Under the pieces are notes generated by a model. The model saw only the letters and a list, made by a program, of their open reading frames with translations, ran no database searches and was not told the origin of the DNA. From SW-9-67-25 sp964471665 (lineage in GTDB: Archaea > Halobacteriota > Halobacteria > Halobacteriales > Haloarculaceae): DNA of 64,000 nucleotides. The stretch spans positions 6,588 to 70,587 of the forward strand of contig CAYYHG010000002.1 in NCBI GenBank assembly GCA_964471665.1. The letters are read 5' to 3'. Position numbers and translations under genes: made by a program. Of the stretch, positions 42,742 to 51,113 are shown one piece after another (the stretch's first letter is position 1; each line of letters starts with the position of its first letter).

Positions 42742-43545
42742 TTATTGTGTAGTATTCTGTTCAGAACTGTCTGCAGAGCCGTCCGTTCGTGCCGCGTCGA
42801 GTTGTCGGGCCAGGAGGCCGGCCTGTGTTCCGGCGGTGAAGCCGGCGTCGATGTTCACGACCGTCAGGGCCGTACAGGACTGGAGCAGGCCGCAAAGCGC
42901 GGCGTCGCCGTCCCCGCCGTGACCGTAGCCGGTCGAGACCGGGAGACCGATGACGGGGACGTCGACGAGTCCCGCAGTCACCGTCGGGAGTGCCCCCTCC
43001 CGGCCGGCAGCGACCACCAGGACGTCGTGCGCGCGGAGCGTCTCGAGGTTGTCGGTCAACCGAACGAGTGCGGCCACGCCGACGTCGTCTACGCGCCGGA
43101 CCGTCGCACCCATCTCGCGGGCCACGACCGCCGCCTCGCCGGCTGGAACGGCGTCGGCGGTCCCGGCGGTCACGACGGCCACGCTCGCGTCGAGGTCGGG
43201 CGGGTCGAACTCCGGCCCGTGGGCGACGAGCACACCGGCACGCTCGTGGACACGGACCGCCGCCCCGGGATGGTCGGCAGCGAGACGGTCCCGGACCGCT
43301 GTGACCTGTGGCTCCCCGAGCCGTGTCGCGAGCGCCCGGCCGGCCGTTTCGACGCCGGTTGCAACGAGCGTCGCGACCTCCTCGGGTGTCTTTCCCTCCG
43401 CCAGAACCGCCTCGGGAACACCCCGGCGTCGTTCGCGGGCGGCGTCGAACCGTCCCGCACCGGTCGTGGCGTACCCGCGAAGTTCTGCCTCGGCAGCCTC
43501 GGGGCTCACCTCGCCGGCCGCGACCGCCTCCAGAAGTTCTCGCAT
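42742..43545 (-). CDS. larB: Nickel-pincer cofactor biosynthesis protein LarB
   Basis: A 267-aa protein. The N-terminal 100 residues are the LarB-specific part. Residues 115-250 are an AIR-carboxylase-like (PurE) domain with VAVVTAGTADAVPAGEAAVV, VVAAGREGALPTVTAGLVDVPVIGLP-type strands and TGYGHGGDGDAALCGLLQSC. LarB carboxylates and hydrolyses nicotinic acid adenine dinucleotide in making the nickel-pincer cofactor of lactate racemase and related enzymes. LarC and LarE are not in this window. The 196-nt stretch downstream to the cupin promoter has no gene. Confidence 0.9.
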   Translation of the reverse strand: MRELLEAVAAGEVSPEAAEAELRGYATTGAGRFDAARERRRGVPEAVLAEGKTPEEVATLVATGVETAGRALATRLGEPQVTAVRDRLAADHPGAAVRVHERAGVLVAHGPEFDPPDLDASVAVVTAGTADAVPAGEAAVVAREMGATVRRVDDVGVAALVRLTDNLETLRAHDVLVVAAGREGALPTVTAGLVDVPVIGLPVSTGYGHGGDGDAALCGLLQSCTALTVVNIDAGFTAGTQAGLLARQLDAARTDGSADSSEQNTTQ

Positions 43546-43646
43546 AGCGACCTGTACGGTCCCCGGTCATTCGTGTGTGTCGGTCGGCAGTGCCGAGACG
43601 CTCAGACCCCGCTGAACACCGACGAGAGCGCCCGGAAACGGGAAAG

Positions 43647-43656
43647 CTTTTAACTC
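43647..43656 (+). promoter_or_regulatory. TATA box of the histone-fold gene
   Basis: CTTTTAACTC is centred about 28 nt before the ATG at 43679. Confidence 0.55.
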
Positions 43657-43678
43657 ATCCATTGAAACGAAGGCCTGT

Positions 43679-43846
43679 ATGGCAGACCTCATTGTCAAGG
43701 CAGCCGTGAAAGAGAAGCTCAATGACATGAACGTCGCGTCGGACTTCTACGGCGCACTCGACGACGAAGTCGAGGAGTTGCTCGAGGACGCCGCCCGGCG
43801 CGCAGAGCACAACGACCGCAAGACAGTCCAGCCCCGAGACCTGTAA
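43679..43846 (+). CDS. Small histone-fold protein (DUF1931-like)
   Basis: A 55-aa protein. It matches the short haloarchaeal DUF1931/CBF-NF-Y-type histone-fold family: MADLIVKAAVKEKL, then NVASDFYGALDDEVEELLEDAA helix and the closing RKTVQPRDL, which mirrors the loop-L2 end of histones. It is about half a full histone fold in length and probably works as an oligomer on DNA or in a regulatory complex. Single gene with its own promoter. Confidence 0.85.
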   Translation: MADLIVKAAVKEKLNDMNVASDFYGALDDEVEELLEDAARRAEHNDRKTVQPRDL

Positions 43847-43894
43847 CCGCGGTCCTGTTCTCTCTGGGGGGTCACCCCGGTCCGGTCCCCGCTC

Positions 43895-44575
43895 CTACAC
43901 GCGACGAACAGTCGTGTCGTTCTCGCTCCCGACGTGGATCTCGTCGGCCAGGCCGACGAACAGGCCGTGTTCGACGACGCCCGGCAGGCCCGACAGCGTG
44001 CGCGCCAGTCCGGCCGGCGCGTCGATCCTCCCGAAGTCACAGTCGAGGACGAGGTTGCCGTTGTCGGTCACGACCGGGCCGTCCTTGCGCTCGGCGGTCC
44101 GGAGTGTGGGTCCGCCGCCCGCCTCGCGGACCGCCGCTGCGACGGTCGTCCGGGCGTCCGGCAGGACTTCGACCGGCACCGGCGCGTCGAGTGTGTCGAC
44201 TTCCTTCGTCGGATCGACCACGACGAGAAAGCGGTCGGCCGCCGCGGCCACGACCTTCTCCCGGGCGTGTGCCGCGCCGCCGCCCTTGATCAGGGTCCCG
44301 CCGGCGACCTGGTCGGCACCGTCGATCGCGACGTCCGGCGTCGCCTCGTCCAGCGAGGTCAGCGGAACGCCCGCCCTGCTGGCGCGCTCGCGCGACTGGA
44401 AGGACGTGGGGACGCCCTCGATATCGAGGCCAGCACCGACGCGCTGTCCCAGTTTCCGGATGGCGTGAGCCACGGTCGACCCGGTGCCAAGGCCGACGAT
44501 CATCCCGTCCGCGATTGCCTCCGTCGCGCTCTCGCCGGCCCGCCGCTTTGCCGCCTCGGAGCCGCCGCCTTTCAT
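43895..44575 (-). CDS. rpiA: Ribose-5-phosphate isomerase A
   Basis: A 226-aa enzyme interconverting ribose-5-phosphate and ribulose-5-phosphate. Signature segments: MIVGLGTGSTVAHAI near residue 25-39, DVAIDGADQVAGGTLIKGGGAAHAREKVV with the catalytic region near 80-110, and DNGNLVLDCDFG near 170. The length fits RpiA. Upstream in-frame residues as far as 44749 are Arg/Ser-rich and excluded. Confidence 0.93.
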   Translation of the reverse strand: MKGGGSEAAKRRAGESATEAIADGMIVGLGTGSTVAHAIRKLGQRVGAGLDIEGVPTSFQSRERASRAGVPLTSLDEATPDVAIDGADQVAGGTLIKGGGAAHAREKVVAAAADRFLVVVDPTKEVDTLDAPVPVEVLPDARTTVAAAVREAGGGPTLRTAERKDGPVVTDNGNLVLDCDFGRIDAPAGLARTLSGLPGVVEHGLFVGLADEIHVGSENDTTVRRV

Positions 44576-44651
44576 ACCCCTCCCGTCGACCCACGGCCGC
44601 AAAAGTGCCCCGGAACGAAAGAAACTCCAGTCCTGCGGCCGTGGCCCGCGC

Positions 44652-44858
44652 ATGGCTGTGACCATCGACACGCCCGACCGGGACGAACCCTGCGAGTACT
44701 GCGGGTCGCGCGTCTTCGAACACGACCCGCTCTGTGTGCGCGACTGCACCGTCGACTGCGGGGCACCCGCCTACTTCTGTAACTACGCGTGCCTGTCGGC
44801 CCACATCGAGGAGGCGAACCTGACCGCCGGCGACGCCTGCGAGTGGTCCCCGGAGTGA
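44652..44858 (+). CDS. Small Cys-rich zinc-finger protein
   Basis: A 68-aa protein with eight Cys in a dense pattern: CEYCG, CVRDC, C in VDCGAPAYFC, and FCNYACLSAHIEEAN. It resembles small haloarchaeal zinc-finger proteins with two zinc sites. Function is unknown; partner-binding or regulation is typical for the class. Its stop overlaps the ATG of the phosphohexomutase gene by one base, so both are translated from one mRNA. Confidence 0.75.
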   Translation: MAVTIDTPDRDEPCEYCGSRVFEHDPLCVRDCTVDCGAPAYFCNYACLSAHIEEANLTAGDACEWSPE

Positions 44859-46168
44859 TGTTCGGGACGAGCGGCGTTCGCGGCCCGGTCGGCGAGACGG
44901 TCACCGCCGACCTGGCGCTCTCGGTCGGGCGGGCAGTCGGTATCGACGCCGACCGCGTCGTCGTGGGACGCGACCCCCGCGAGAGCGGTCGCCTCCTGAT
45001 CGACGCGCTGGCGGCCGGGCTGCGCGAATCGGGGACAGACGTCGTCGACGTCGGGCTCGCGGCCACGCCGACAGTCGCCCGCGGCGTCGGGTGGACGGGT
45101 GCCGACGCCGGCGTCGCGGTCACCGCCTCGCACAACCCGCCGCCGGACAACGGACTGAAACTCTGGCAGCCCACCGGCCAGGCGTTCGACACCGACGCCC
45201 GCGAGCGGATCGCGGATCGCGTCCGCGAGGACGCCGCCGACCTCGTTCCCTGGGATCGGGTCGGCGACCGGGTCTCCGAGAATCTGCGGGCACGACACCG
45301 CGACGCGCTCGTCGAGGCAATCGACCTCGAGGGGTCGCTGTCGGTCGTCGTCGACGTCGGCAACGGTGCCGGCGGCGTGACGGTCGACGCGCTGACGGCA
45401 CTGGGCTGTGACGTCGAGACGCTGAACGCCCAGCCCGACGGCTCGTTCCCGGGCCGACCGAGCGAACCCACCGCGGAGAACTGCCGTGCCCTCGGTGCCC
45501 TCGTGGCCAACTCCGGGGCCGACCTCGGGATCGCACACGACGGCGACGCCGACCGGACGCGGGCAGCCACGGCCGACGGCGAGTTCGTCTCGGGGGACGT
45601 GTTGCTGACCATCTTCGGACGGGCCGCCGCGGGCGCTGGCGAGCGCGTCGCCGTGCCGGTCGACACGAGTCTCGCCGTCGAGGACGCGCTCGATTCGGCG
45701 GGGATCGGGACGGCGCGCACGCCCGTGGGAGACGTCTACGTCGCCGAACAGGCCACACAGCCAGACGTGGCGTTCGGTGGCGAACCCAGCGGTGCGTGGA
45801 TCTGGCCCGAGACGACGCTGTGTCCCGACGGCCCGCTCGCGGCCTGCAGACTGGCAGCGCTGTGTGCCGAGCGACCGCTGGCCGAGCGCGCGGCGGCAAT
45901 CGACACCTACCCGATCCGGCGCACCAGCGTCGACGTGGCGGACAGGCGTGCCGTGATGACCCGGGTTCGGGAACACGTCCAGGCACACTACGAGGCGGTG
46001 TCGACGCTCGATGGCGTCCGCGTCGACCTCGGGGACGGCTGGTTCCTGCTGCGGGCCAGCGGCACCCAGCCCCTCGTTCGGATCACTGCGGAGGCACGGG
46101 ACTCCGACCGTGCCGACGCCGTCTTCGAGGACGCGCGTGCGATCGTAGAGTCGGTCGTCGCGGAGTGA
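44858..46168 (+). CDS. glmM: Phosphohexomutase, GlmM/phosphomannomutase family
   Basis: A 436-aa alpha-D-phosphohexomutase, which moves phosphate between C6 and C1 of glucosamine, mannose or glucose. Active-site Ser in VTASHNPPPDNG near residue 92, metal loop AHDGDADRTR near 228, sugar loop GGEPSGAW near 305 and phosphate loop RASGTQPLVRI near 400. The opening FGTSGVRGPVG is as in GlmM. The ATG overlaps the small zinc-finger gene. The exact sugar cannot be set by sequence alone; a second phosphohexomutase lies at 55 kb. Confidence 0.88.
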   Translation: MFGTSGVRGPVGETVTADLALSVGRAVGIDADRVVVGRDPRESGRLLIDALAAGLRESGTDVVDVGLAATPTVARGVGWTGADAGVAVTASHNPPPDNGLKLWQPTGQAFDTDARERIADRVREDAADLVPWDRVGDRVSENLRARHRDALVEAIDLEGSLSVVVDVGNGAGGVTVDALTALGCDVETLNAQPDGSFPGRPSEPTAENCRALGALVANSGADLGIAHDGDADRTRAATADGEFVSGDVLLTIFGRAAAGAGERVAVPVDTSLAVEDALDSAGIGTARTPVGDVYVAEQATQPDVAFGGEPSGAWIWPETTLCPDGPLAACRLAALCAERPLAERAAAIDTYPIRRTSVDVADRRAVMTRVREHVQAHYEAVSTLDGVRVDLGDGWFLLRASGTQPLVRITAEARDSDRADAVFEDARAIVESVVAE

Positions 46169-46282
46169 CCGGCGGCCGTCGGTCTCGTGGGCGGTCGGAC
46201 AGTGTCGGAACTGGTAGCGTGATAGTCCGCGAGAATGGAGGCGACGCCCCGGGAGGGTCGTCAGACGCTGTGCCGGGCAGAG

Positions 46283-46441
46283 TTACCCGCGACGCGTCGA
46301 CCGGGCCTTGCGGACGTCGGCCCCGTCCCGTATCTTGTCTTCGCACTGTGGACAGACCCGCGGTTTGTCGACGCCGTTTGGCGTGAAAACCCGCGCGTAG
46401 TCGGACGTGACGAATGCACCGCAGTTCTGGCATTCCGGCAT
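46283..46441 (-). CDS. Tiny CPxCG-type zinc-ribbon protein
   Basis: A 52-aa protein. MPECQNCGAF and VCPQCEDKIRDG give two CxxC knuckles for one zinc, followed by a basic tail ARSTRRG. It is the same class as the 49-aa protein at 54.9 kb (MPECKHCG...CPSCS). Haloarchaea encode dozens of such proteins with roles in regulation and stress; no specific function can be given. Confidence 0.78.
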   Translation of the reverse strand: MPECQNCGAFVTSDYARVFTPNGVDKPRVCPQCEDKIRDGADVRKARSTRRG

Positions 46442-46467
46442 ACACACCAACGATTGTGGGCACCCGT

Positions 46468-46477
46468 CTTAATTATT
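46468..46477 (-). promoter_or_regulatory. TATA box of the tiny zinc-ribbon gene
   Basis: Minus-strand AAATAATTAA is centred about 30 nt before the ATG at 46441. Confidence 0.6.
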
Positions 46478-46516
46478 TGTGATGTAGGACGACCGTCTCT
46501 GCGTGCTGGCGGCGCG

Positions 46517-47095
46517 TCAAAACGAGGCCGTGATCGTGCCGTTCTCGTCGAGTTCGAGACTGGCGTCGAACAGCTCGCAAAATTCTGTGACGGTCCGGTC
46601 GTCGTGGACGCCCCCCGCGAGGTGAAAGAGACCGACGGCGTCGTGGTCGTCGAGGAGTCCCTGGATGGCCGCCACGGCTTCCCTGACCTGTGCTTCGTCG
46701 GCGTAGTAGATCATCTCGGTGACAGAATCGACGGTGACGCGTCGCTTCCCCTCTGTCGATTCGAGGAACTCCCGCGTCTGGTCGACGATGCCGTCGAGGT
46801 CCTCCGGCGTGGCGGCGTAGCGGACCCGCTCGGTCTTTCGCCGGGTGTACCCGCGCTCGACCGAGACCGTATCGAGAATGGTGGCCTTGTCGTCGTCGAT
46901 GCCGTAGTGGTCGAGTTTCTGGCGGATCTCGCGGGCGGTCGTGCGCGTGGAGACGACCAGCAGGTGGTCCGTGTCGGATTTCAGGAAGTCCGTGTCCACG
47001 CGGTCAGTCTCTGCCGTACTCGGGTGGACGAGCAGGATGGCCGTCCCGCCGGGCACCCGCTCCGGCGCGTTCTCGATCGACAGCGTGTACTCCAT
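46517..47095 (-). CDS. RecA/KaiC-like fold protein without a P-loop (hypothetical)
   Basis: A 192-aa protein. The alternation of strands and helices (GTAILLVHPS, HLLVVSTRTTAREIRQKL, RRVTVDSVTEMIYYA, HDAVGLFHLAGG) resembles the RecA/KaiC core of haloarchaeal HTR-like proteins, but there is no GKT/S P-loop, so ATP hydrolysis is unlikely. Signal or cell-cycle roles are proposed for relatives; here function is unknown. Divergent from the FMN reductase gene. Confidence 0.65.
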   Translation of the reverse strand: MEYTLSIENAPERVPGGTAILLVHPSTAETDRVDTDFLKSDTDHLLVVSTRTTAREIRQKLDHYGIDDDKATILDTVSVERGYTRRKTERVRYAATPEDLDGIVDQTREFLESTEGKRRVTVDSVTEMIYYADEAQVREAVAAIQGLLDDHDAVGLFHLAGGVHDDRTVTEFCELFDASLELDENGTITASF

Positions 47096-47197
47096 GTACC
47101 CGTGACGGCGGCACGGAACGACTTAACTGCCCTGATCGTTCAGAACGGTAGCCACCCGGACCCCGGAACATTTGACGGTCGACACACAACCGCGATT

Positions 47198-47779
47198 ATG
47201 GCAGCCCCACCGACCGTCGTCGCACTGGCCGGGAGCCTCCGCGACGACAGTTACACGCGCATCGCACTCGAGTACGCGCTCGACGCCGCGGACGGTCGCG
47301 GCGCCGGGACAGCCCTGGTCGACCTCCGGACCGTCGAGTTGCCGGTCTTCGACCCCGACCACGGGGACGCTGGCGACGCCGAACGAGTCCGGGAGCAGAT
47401 CAGGACCGCCGACAGCGTCATCCTGGGGACGCCGATGTACCACGGCTCGTTCGCGGCGCCGCTGAAGAACGCGCTGGACTACTGCGGGTTCGACGAGTTC
47501 GAGAACACGACCGTCGGATTGCTCGGCGTCTCGGGGGGGAGTTTCCCTATCACTGCGCTCGATCACCTCCGGTCGGTCTGCCGGGCACTCGACGCCTGGG
47601 TGCTCCCCTACCAGGCCGCGGTTCCGAACTCCAACTCGGAGTTCGAGGACGGCACGTTCGTCGACGAGGACCTGGCCAACCGCGTCGCCGTGCTCGGGGA
47701 ACGCGCCGTCGAGTACGCCTCCATCCAGCCCGACCCCGCTTGCTTCGAGAGCGGCCAGAACGTCGGCGCGGGTGACTGA
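47198..47779 (+). CDS. NADPH-dependent FMN reductase / NAD(P)H quinone oxidoreductase family
   Basis: A 193-aa flavodoxin-like protein. The phosphate-binding loop ALAGSLRDDSYTRI is at residues 9-22, the FMN region is ILGTPMYHGSFAAPLKNALDY near 76-96 and GLLGVSGGSFPI near 107. Members reduce free FMN, quinones or azo compounds. It could feed flavin to the luciferase-like enzyme of this window, but it is 15 kb away and that is only speculation. Confidence 0.88.
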   Translation: MAAPPTVVALAGSLRDDSYTRIALEYALDAADGRGAGTALVDLRTVELPVFDPDHGDAGDAERVREQIRTADSVILGTPMYHGSFAAPLKNALDYCGFDEFENTTVGLLGVSGGSFPITALDHLRSVCRALDAWVLPYQAAVPNSNSEFEDGTFVDEDLANRVAVLGERAVEYASIQPDPACFESGQNVGAGD

Positions 47780-47829
47780 TACTGCCGGCGACAGTCTCTG
47801 GCAGACGGAGACGGCGTGTCACAACCGTC

Positions 47830-48465
47830 ATGTCGGCTCGTGCCGTACACTCGGGTGTGACACAGTGGGTCGAGAACCCGGATCTGGGGCGGGAGCGCGG
47901 TCCCGTCGCGCTCCTGCGAGCGTGGGTCGAGGTGCTCGTCTCGCCCCGCCGGTTCTTCCGGACCAAAGTCGCACCGGGTGACCAGGCCCCGGGCGTGACC
48001 TTCGCCGCGGCCGTGGTGCTCGCCGCGGAGACGACCAGGGTCGCACTCGGCGGCGGCTACCCTGTCGTCGGCGGACAGCCGGCACTCTCGGCAGTGCTCT
48101 GGGTCCTGCTCGTGACCGTCCTCGTCGCACCCGCGGGCATCCACCTGATAGCAGCCCTCCAGACGGTCGTCCTGATCGCAGCCGTCGCGGACCGGGCGGG
48201 TGTCAGCGAGACGGTCCAGGTCATCTGTTACGCGCTCGCCCCGTGCGTGCTCGTCGGCCTCCCGAGCGTCCACGTCCAGGCTGCCGTGGTCCTGTGGGGA
48301 GGGGGCCTGTTCGTGCTCGGGATGGCGACGGTCCACGACATCCCGCTCCCGACCGCCCTCGGTGTGACAGCGATCCCGGCCCTGCTCGTGTTCGGATACG
48401 GGTTCGGCGGGACCACCGCGGTACTCGCGGTGCTAGAGACCGTGCGGACGGCGGCCGGCGTGTGA
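47830..48465 (+). CDS. Yip1-domain membrane protein
   Basis: A 211-aa membrane protein with a cytoplasmic N-terminus containing LVSPRRFFRTKVAPGDQAPGV (the typical haloarchaeal Yip1 opening) and about five transmembrane helices from residue 55 on. Function in archaea is unknown; the family is linked to membrane trafficking in eukaryotes. Confidence 0.75.
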   Translation: MSARAVHSGVTQWVENPDLGRERGPVALLRAWVEVLVSPRRFFRTKVAPGDQAPGVTFAAAVVLAAETTRVALGGGYPVVGGQPALSAVLWVLLVTVLVAPAGIHLIAALQTVVLIAAVADRAGVSETVQVICYALAPCVLVGLPSVHVQAAVVLWGGGLFVLGMATVHDIPLPTALGVTAIPALLVFGYGFGGTTAVLAVLETVRTAAGV

Positions 48466-48540
48466 CCGGCGACTGCCTCGCTGTCCTGTGTGGCTCCCGG
48501 AGAGCGGAGCCGTTTTGACGCCCGCGCTGTATCGTCACGT

Positions 48541-48804
48541 ATGCTCAGTCTCGACCTGGACCGGTTCATGTTCGAACTGAAAGACGGCGCGCTCAAACAC
48601 GTCGGGCCCTCCAACCGGGCAGCGACCGCCAAACTGTACGACGTCGAGGGCGTGGAGGTCCGCGAGTTCGGCGACAAGCGCGTCAAGCTCGCCTTCGAGG
48701 ACGAGGACGGCAACGAGGTGGAGGTGGCGCTGTTTCCCGAGGACGCCCGCGAGGTCGCCCGCGGGCTGGAACTGCTCGAAGAGGAGAGCGAGACCGTCGA
48801 GTAA
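48541..48804 (+). CDS. Conserved haloarchaeal small protein, function unknown
   Basis: An 87-aa acidic soluble protein. MLSLDLDRFMFELKDGALKHV, then VEVREFGDKRVKLAFEDEDGNEVEVALF suggests a small beta-rich domain with a final helix (DAREVARGLELLEEE). No known domain was recognised. Start chosen at 48541 because upstream codons are Arg-rich. Single gene. Confidence 0.6.
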   Translation: MLSLDLDRFMFELKDGALKHVGPSNRAATAKLYDVEGVEVREFGDKRVKLAFEDEDGNEVEVALFPEDAREVARGLELLEEESETVE

Positions 48805-48883
48805 GACGATCGTTAGAGCCCCGTCCCGGTACTCGCCGACCCCGGGCGGCGACATACCGAACGGGACGACAACAGGCGGCGTG

Positions 48884-48964
48884 ATAGTGATTGCTGTAAG
48901 CCATTACTGGATCGACCGCAAGACTCGAGCGGTCGAAACGGTAATTCGTTACAGCAATCACTAT
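48884..48964. repeat. Palindromic ~80-bp miniature element, copy 2
   Basis: Perfect ends ATAGTGATTGCTGTAA (48884-48899) and complement (48949-48964), identical over 15 bp to copy 1 at 41.2 kb. The inner TCGACCGC/GCGGTCGA stem is conserved; the sequences between stems differ from copy 1 but still pair in part. It lies between the 87-aa gene and the DHH-like gene, upstream of the latter's promoter. Confidence 0.8.
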
Positions 48965-48996
48965 GAGACCCGGTTCGAGAGGTCCGATTCGACAAC

Positions 48997-49005
48997 CGTT
49001 TTAGG
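48997..49005 (+). promoter_or_regulatory. TATA-like element of the DHH-like gene
   Basis: CGTTTTAGG is centred about 27 nt before the ATG at 49028. This supports that start over the in-frame codon at 48881, which lies outside the palindromic element. Confidence 0.55.
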
Positions 49006-49027
49006 GCGGGACCGCTTGTGCCTTCCA

Positions 49028-51112
49028 ATGGGTTCGTGTATCATCTGCGGTACGTCTGTCGACGGTCGCATCTGTGCGCTCCACCAGGAAGACGTCGTCT
49101 TCGAGTTTCGCGGGAACCATCCCGACGAACTGACAGCCGGGCGCTACTACCGCGGGACGGTCGACGGCTTCGCGGAGTTCGGCGTCTTCGTCGACGTCGG
49201 CGACAGCGTCACCGGCCTCCTGCACAAGAGTGAACTCGACCAGCGCCTCGAGAGTCTCGACTGGGACCCCGGCGACACCGTGTTCGTCCAGGTCCAGAAC
49301 GTGCGCGACAACGGCAACGTCGACCTCGGCTGGTCGATCCGCCAGGACGAGTCTGCGTTCCGCGGAACGCTCATCGACGACCCGGACGCGGACGCGGAAC
49401 TGCTCGCCGAGAAAGAGGAGACGGCCGCCGAGTCGGGCCCGCCCGCGTCGACCGACACCGGCGAACAGAAATCGACCCCGATTTCGTCGGCAGACGGATC
49501 GGACGCGGCGGCCGCCGAACCGTCGGGCACGGAGTCCCCCGAACAATCGGAGACTCCGACCGACGGCGAGACCGATCGGGCGGAGCCAGCAGATCTCTCA
49601 CTGGTGACCATCGACGACCTCGAGGGCCACGTCGACGACCGCGTCCGCGTCGAGGGAGAGGTCGCGACCGCCCGCCAGACGAGCGGGCCGACGGTCTTCG
49701 AGATCCGCGACGAGACGGCCACGGTCGACTGTGCCGCCTTCGAGGAGGCGGGCGTCCGGGCCTATCCCGAGGTCGAGGAGGGCGACGTCGTCCGCCTCGA
49801 GGGCGAGGTCGAGCGCCGCCGCGGCGAACTCCAGGTCGAAACAGAGGCACTGGTCGTCCTCGAAAACGAGGAACGCGACGCCGTGACCGAGCGCATGGAG
49901 GAGGCGATGGTCGCACGCGCACGCCCGGACTCCGTCGAGCCACTGGCCGAAGACCCCGCCGTCGAGGCCGTGTCTGGACCGATCCGTGACGCCGCGACGG
50001 CGATCCGTCGGGCAGTTCTGGAAGGACGACCGATCGTCGTCAGGCACAGCGCCTCCGCGGACGGCTACCTCGCGGGCGTCGCCATCGAGCGGGCGACGCT
50101 CCCGATGATCCGCCAGCAACACCGGGACGGGGACGCGGAGTACCATTTCTTCGACCGCCGTCCGCTCGAGGGATCGGTCTACGACATGGACGACGCCACC
50201 GGCGACGTGACCTCGATGCTGGAAAACAGCGCGCGCCACGGCGAGTCGATCCCGCTGTTCGTGTTCGTCGCCGCCGGGGCAACCGCGGAGTCACTCGACG
50301 GCCTGGAGTTGCTGGACATCTACGACGCCCGCCGGGTCGTCGTCGAGGACCGCGTCGTCGACGAGGCGGTCGCCGAAGCGGTCGAGACTGTGGTCAGCCC
50401 GGCACTCACCGGCGGCACCGAGACCGCCGCGACGGCACTGGCTGCCAACGTCGCCGCACACGTGAACGGCAACGTCCGCGCGGACCTCCGGCACCTCCCG
50501 GCGGTCGGGTTCTGGGAGGACACCCCCGCGTCCTACGCCGACCTCGCGGCCGAGGCGGGGTACGACGCCGACGCGGTCCGTGAACTCCGGGAAGCGGTCG
50601 CCCTGGAGGCGTACTACCAGTCCTACGAGGACAAGCGGGAACTCGTCACCGACCTGGCCTTTACCGACCGCGAGGAGTCCCGGGGGCTGGCCGCAAACGT
50701 CAGCGAACAGTTCCGGACGAAGATGGACGCCGAAATCGACACCGCGGAGGCGAACCTCGAACGACAGACGGTCGACGGCGAGACGGTTCTCGTGCTGGAC
50801 ACGGACGCGTACACCCACCAATACGAGTTCCCGCCCGAGGAACTGTTGCTGGACGAACTGTACCGCCGCCACAGCGACGAGGCGGCCGCGCTGGTCGGCG
50901 TCGCGACCGACGAGGCGTTCGTCCGTTCGGGGGCCGACATCGACGTGCGGACGCTGGTCGAACAGGCCGCCGACGCCGCCCCCGCGGCCGGCCTGGACGC
51001 CCGCGGCGCCCGCGAGGGACGGATCGAGTTCCTCTCGGGCGAGCGCGAGGCCGTCCGGGAGGCGCTCCTCGAGTCACTCGCGAACGCGCTCTCGCCCGCG
51101 CCAGAAGCGTGA
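49028..51112 (+). CDS. S1/OB-fold protein with a degenerate DHH (RecJ-like) domain
   Basis: A 694-aa multidomain protein. N-terminal zinc finger SCIICGTSVDGRICALH (3-19), S1 RNA-binding domain (about 38-105, RGTVDGFAEFGVFVDVGD), an acidic linker (120-195), an OB-fold of the tRNA-anticodon type (197-280) and a DHH-like domain (310-690). Catalytic motifs are lost: the usual DADG reads SADG (near 341), the DHH triad reads VVVEDRVVD (near 437), and the GGH loop of DHHA1 is absent. It is probably a non-catalytic nucleic-acid-binding RecJ relative, comparable in principle to Cdc45. elp3 follows after one base. Confidence 0.82.
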   Translation: MGSCIICGTSVDGRICALHQEDVVFEFRGNHPDELTAGRYYRGTVDGFAEFGVFVDVGDSVTGLLHKSELDQRLESLDWDPGDTVFVQVQNVRDNGNVDLGWSIRQDESAFRGTLIDDPDADAELLAEKEETAAESGPPASTDTGEQKSTPISSADGSDAAAAEPSGTESPEQSETPTDGETDRAEPADLSLVTIDDLEGHVDDRVRVEGEVATARQTSGPTVFEIRDETATVDCAAFEEAGVRAYPEVEEGDVVRLEGEVERRRGELQVETEALVVLENEERDAVTERMEEAMVARARPDSVEPLAEDPAVEAVSGPIRDAATAIRRAVLEGRPIVVRHSASADGYLAGVAIERATLPMIRQQHRDGDAEYHFFDRRPLEGSVYDMDDATGDVTSMLENSARHGESIPLFVFVAAGATAESLDGLELLDIYDARRVVVEDRVVDEAVAEAVETVVSPALTGGTETAATALAANVAAHVNGNVRADLRHLPAVGFWEDTPASYADLAAEAGYDADAVRELREAVALEAYYQSYEDKRELVTDLAFTDREESRGLAANVSEQFRTKMDAEIDTAEANLERQTVDGETVLVLDTDAYTHQYEFPPEELLLDELYRRHSDEAAALVGVATDEAFVRSGADIDVRTLVEQAADAAPAAGLDARGAREGRIEFLSGEREAVREALLESLANALSPAPEA

Positions 51113-51113
51113 C

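Noticed and set aside
46235..47197. In-frame extension upstream of the FMN reductase
   Set aside because: It runs antisense through two small genes; the flavodoxin fold starts normally at 47198.
48683..48961. Small minus-strand frame containing a YSNHY-type peptide (and a similar frame near 41.2 kb)
   Set aside because: The peptide is only the translated end of the palindromic repeat.
48881..49027. Longer N-terminus for the DHH-like protein
   Set aside because: The extra 49 residues are mostly translated palindromic repeat, and a TATA-like element lies inside this stretch.
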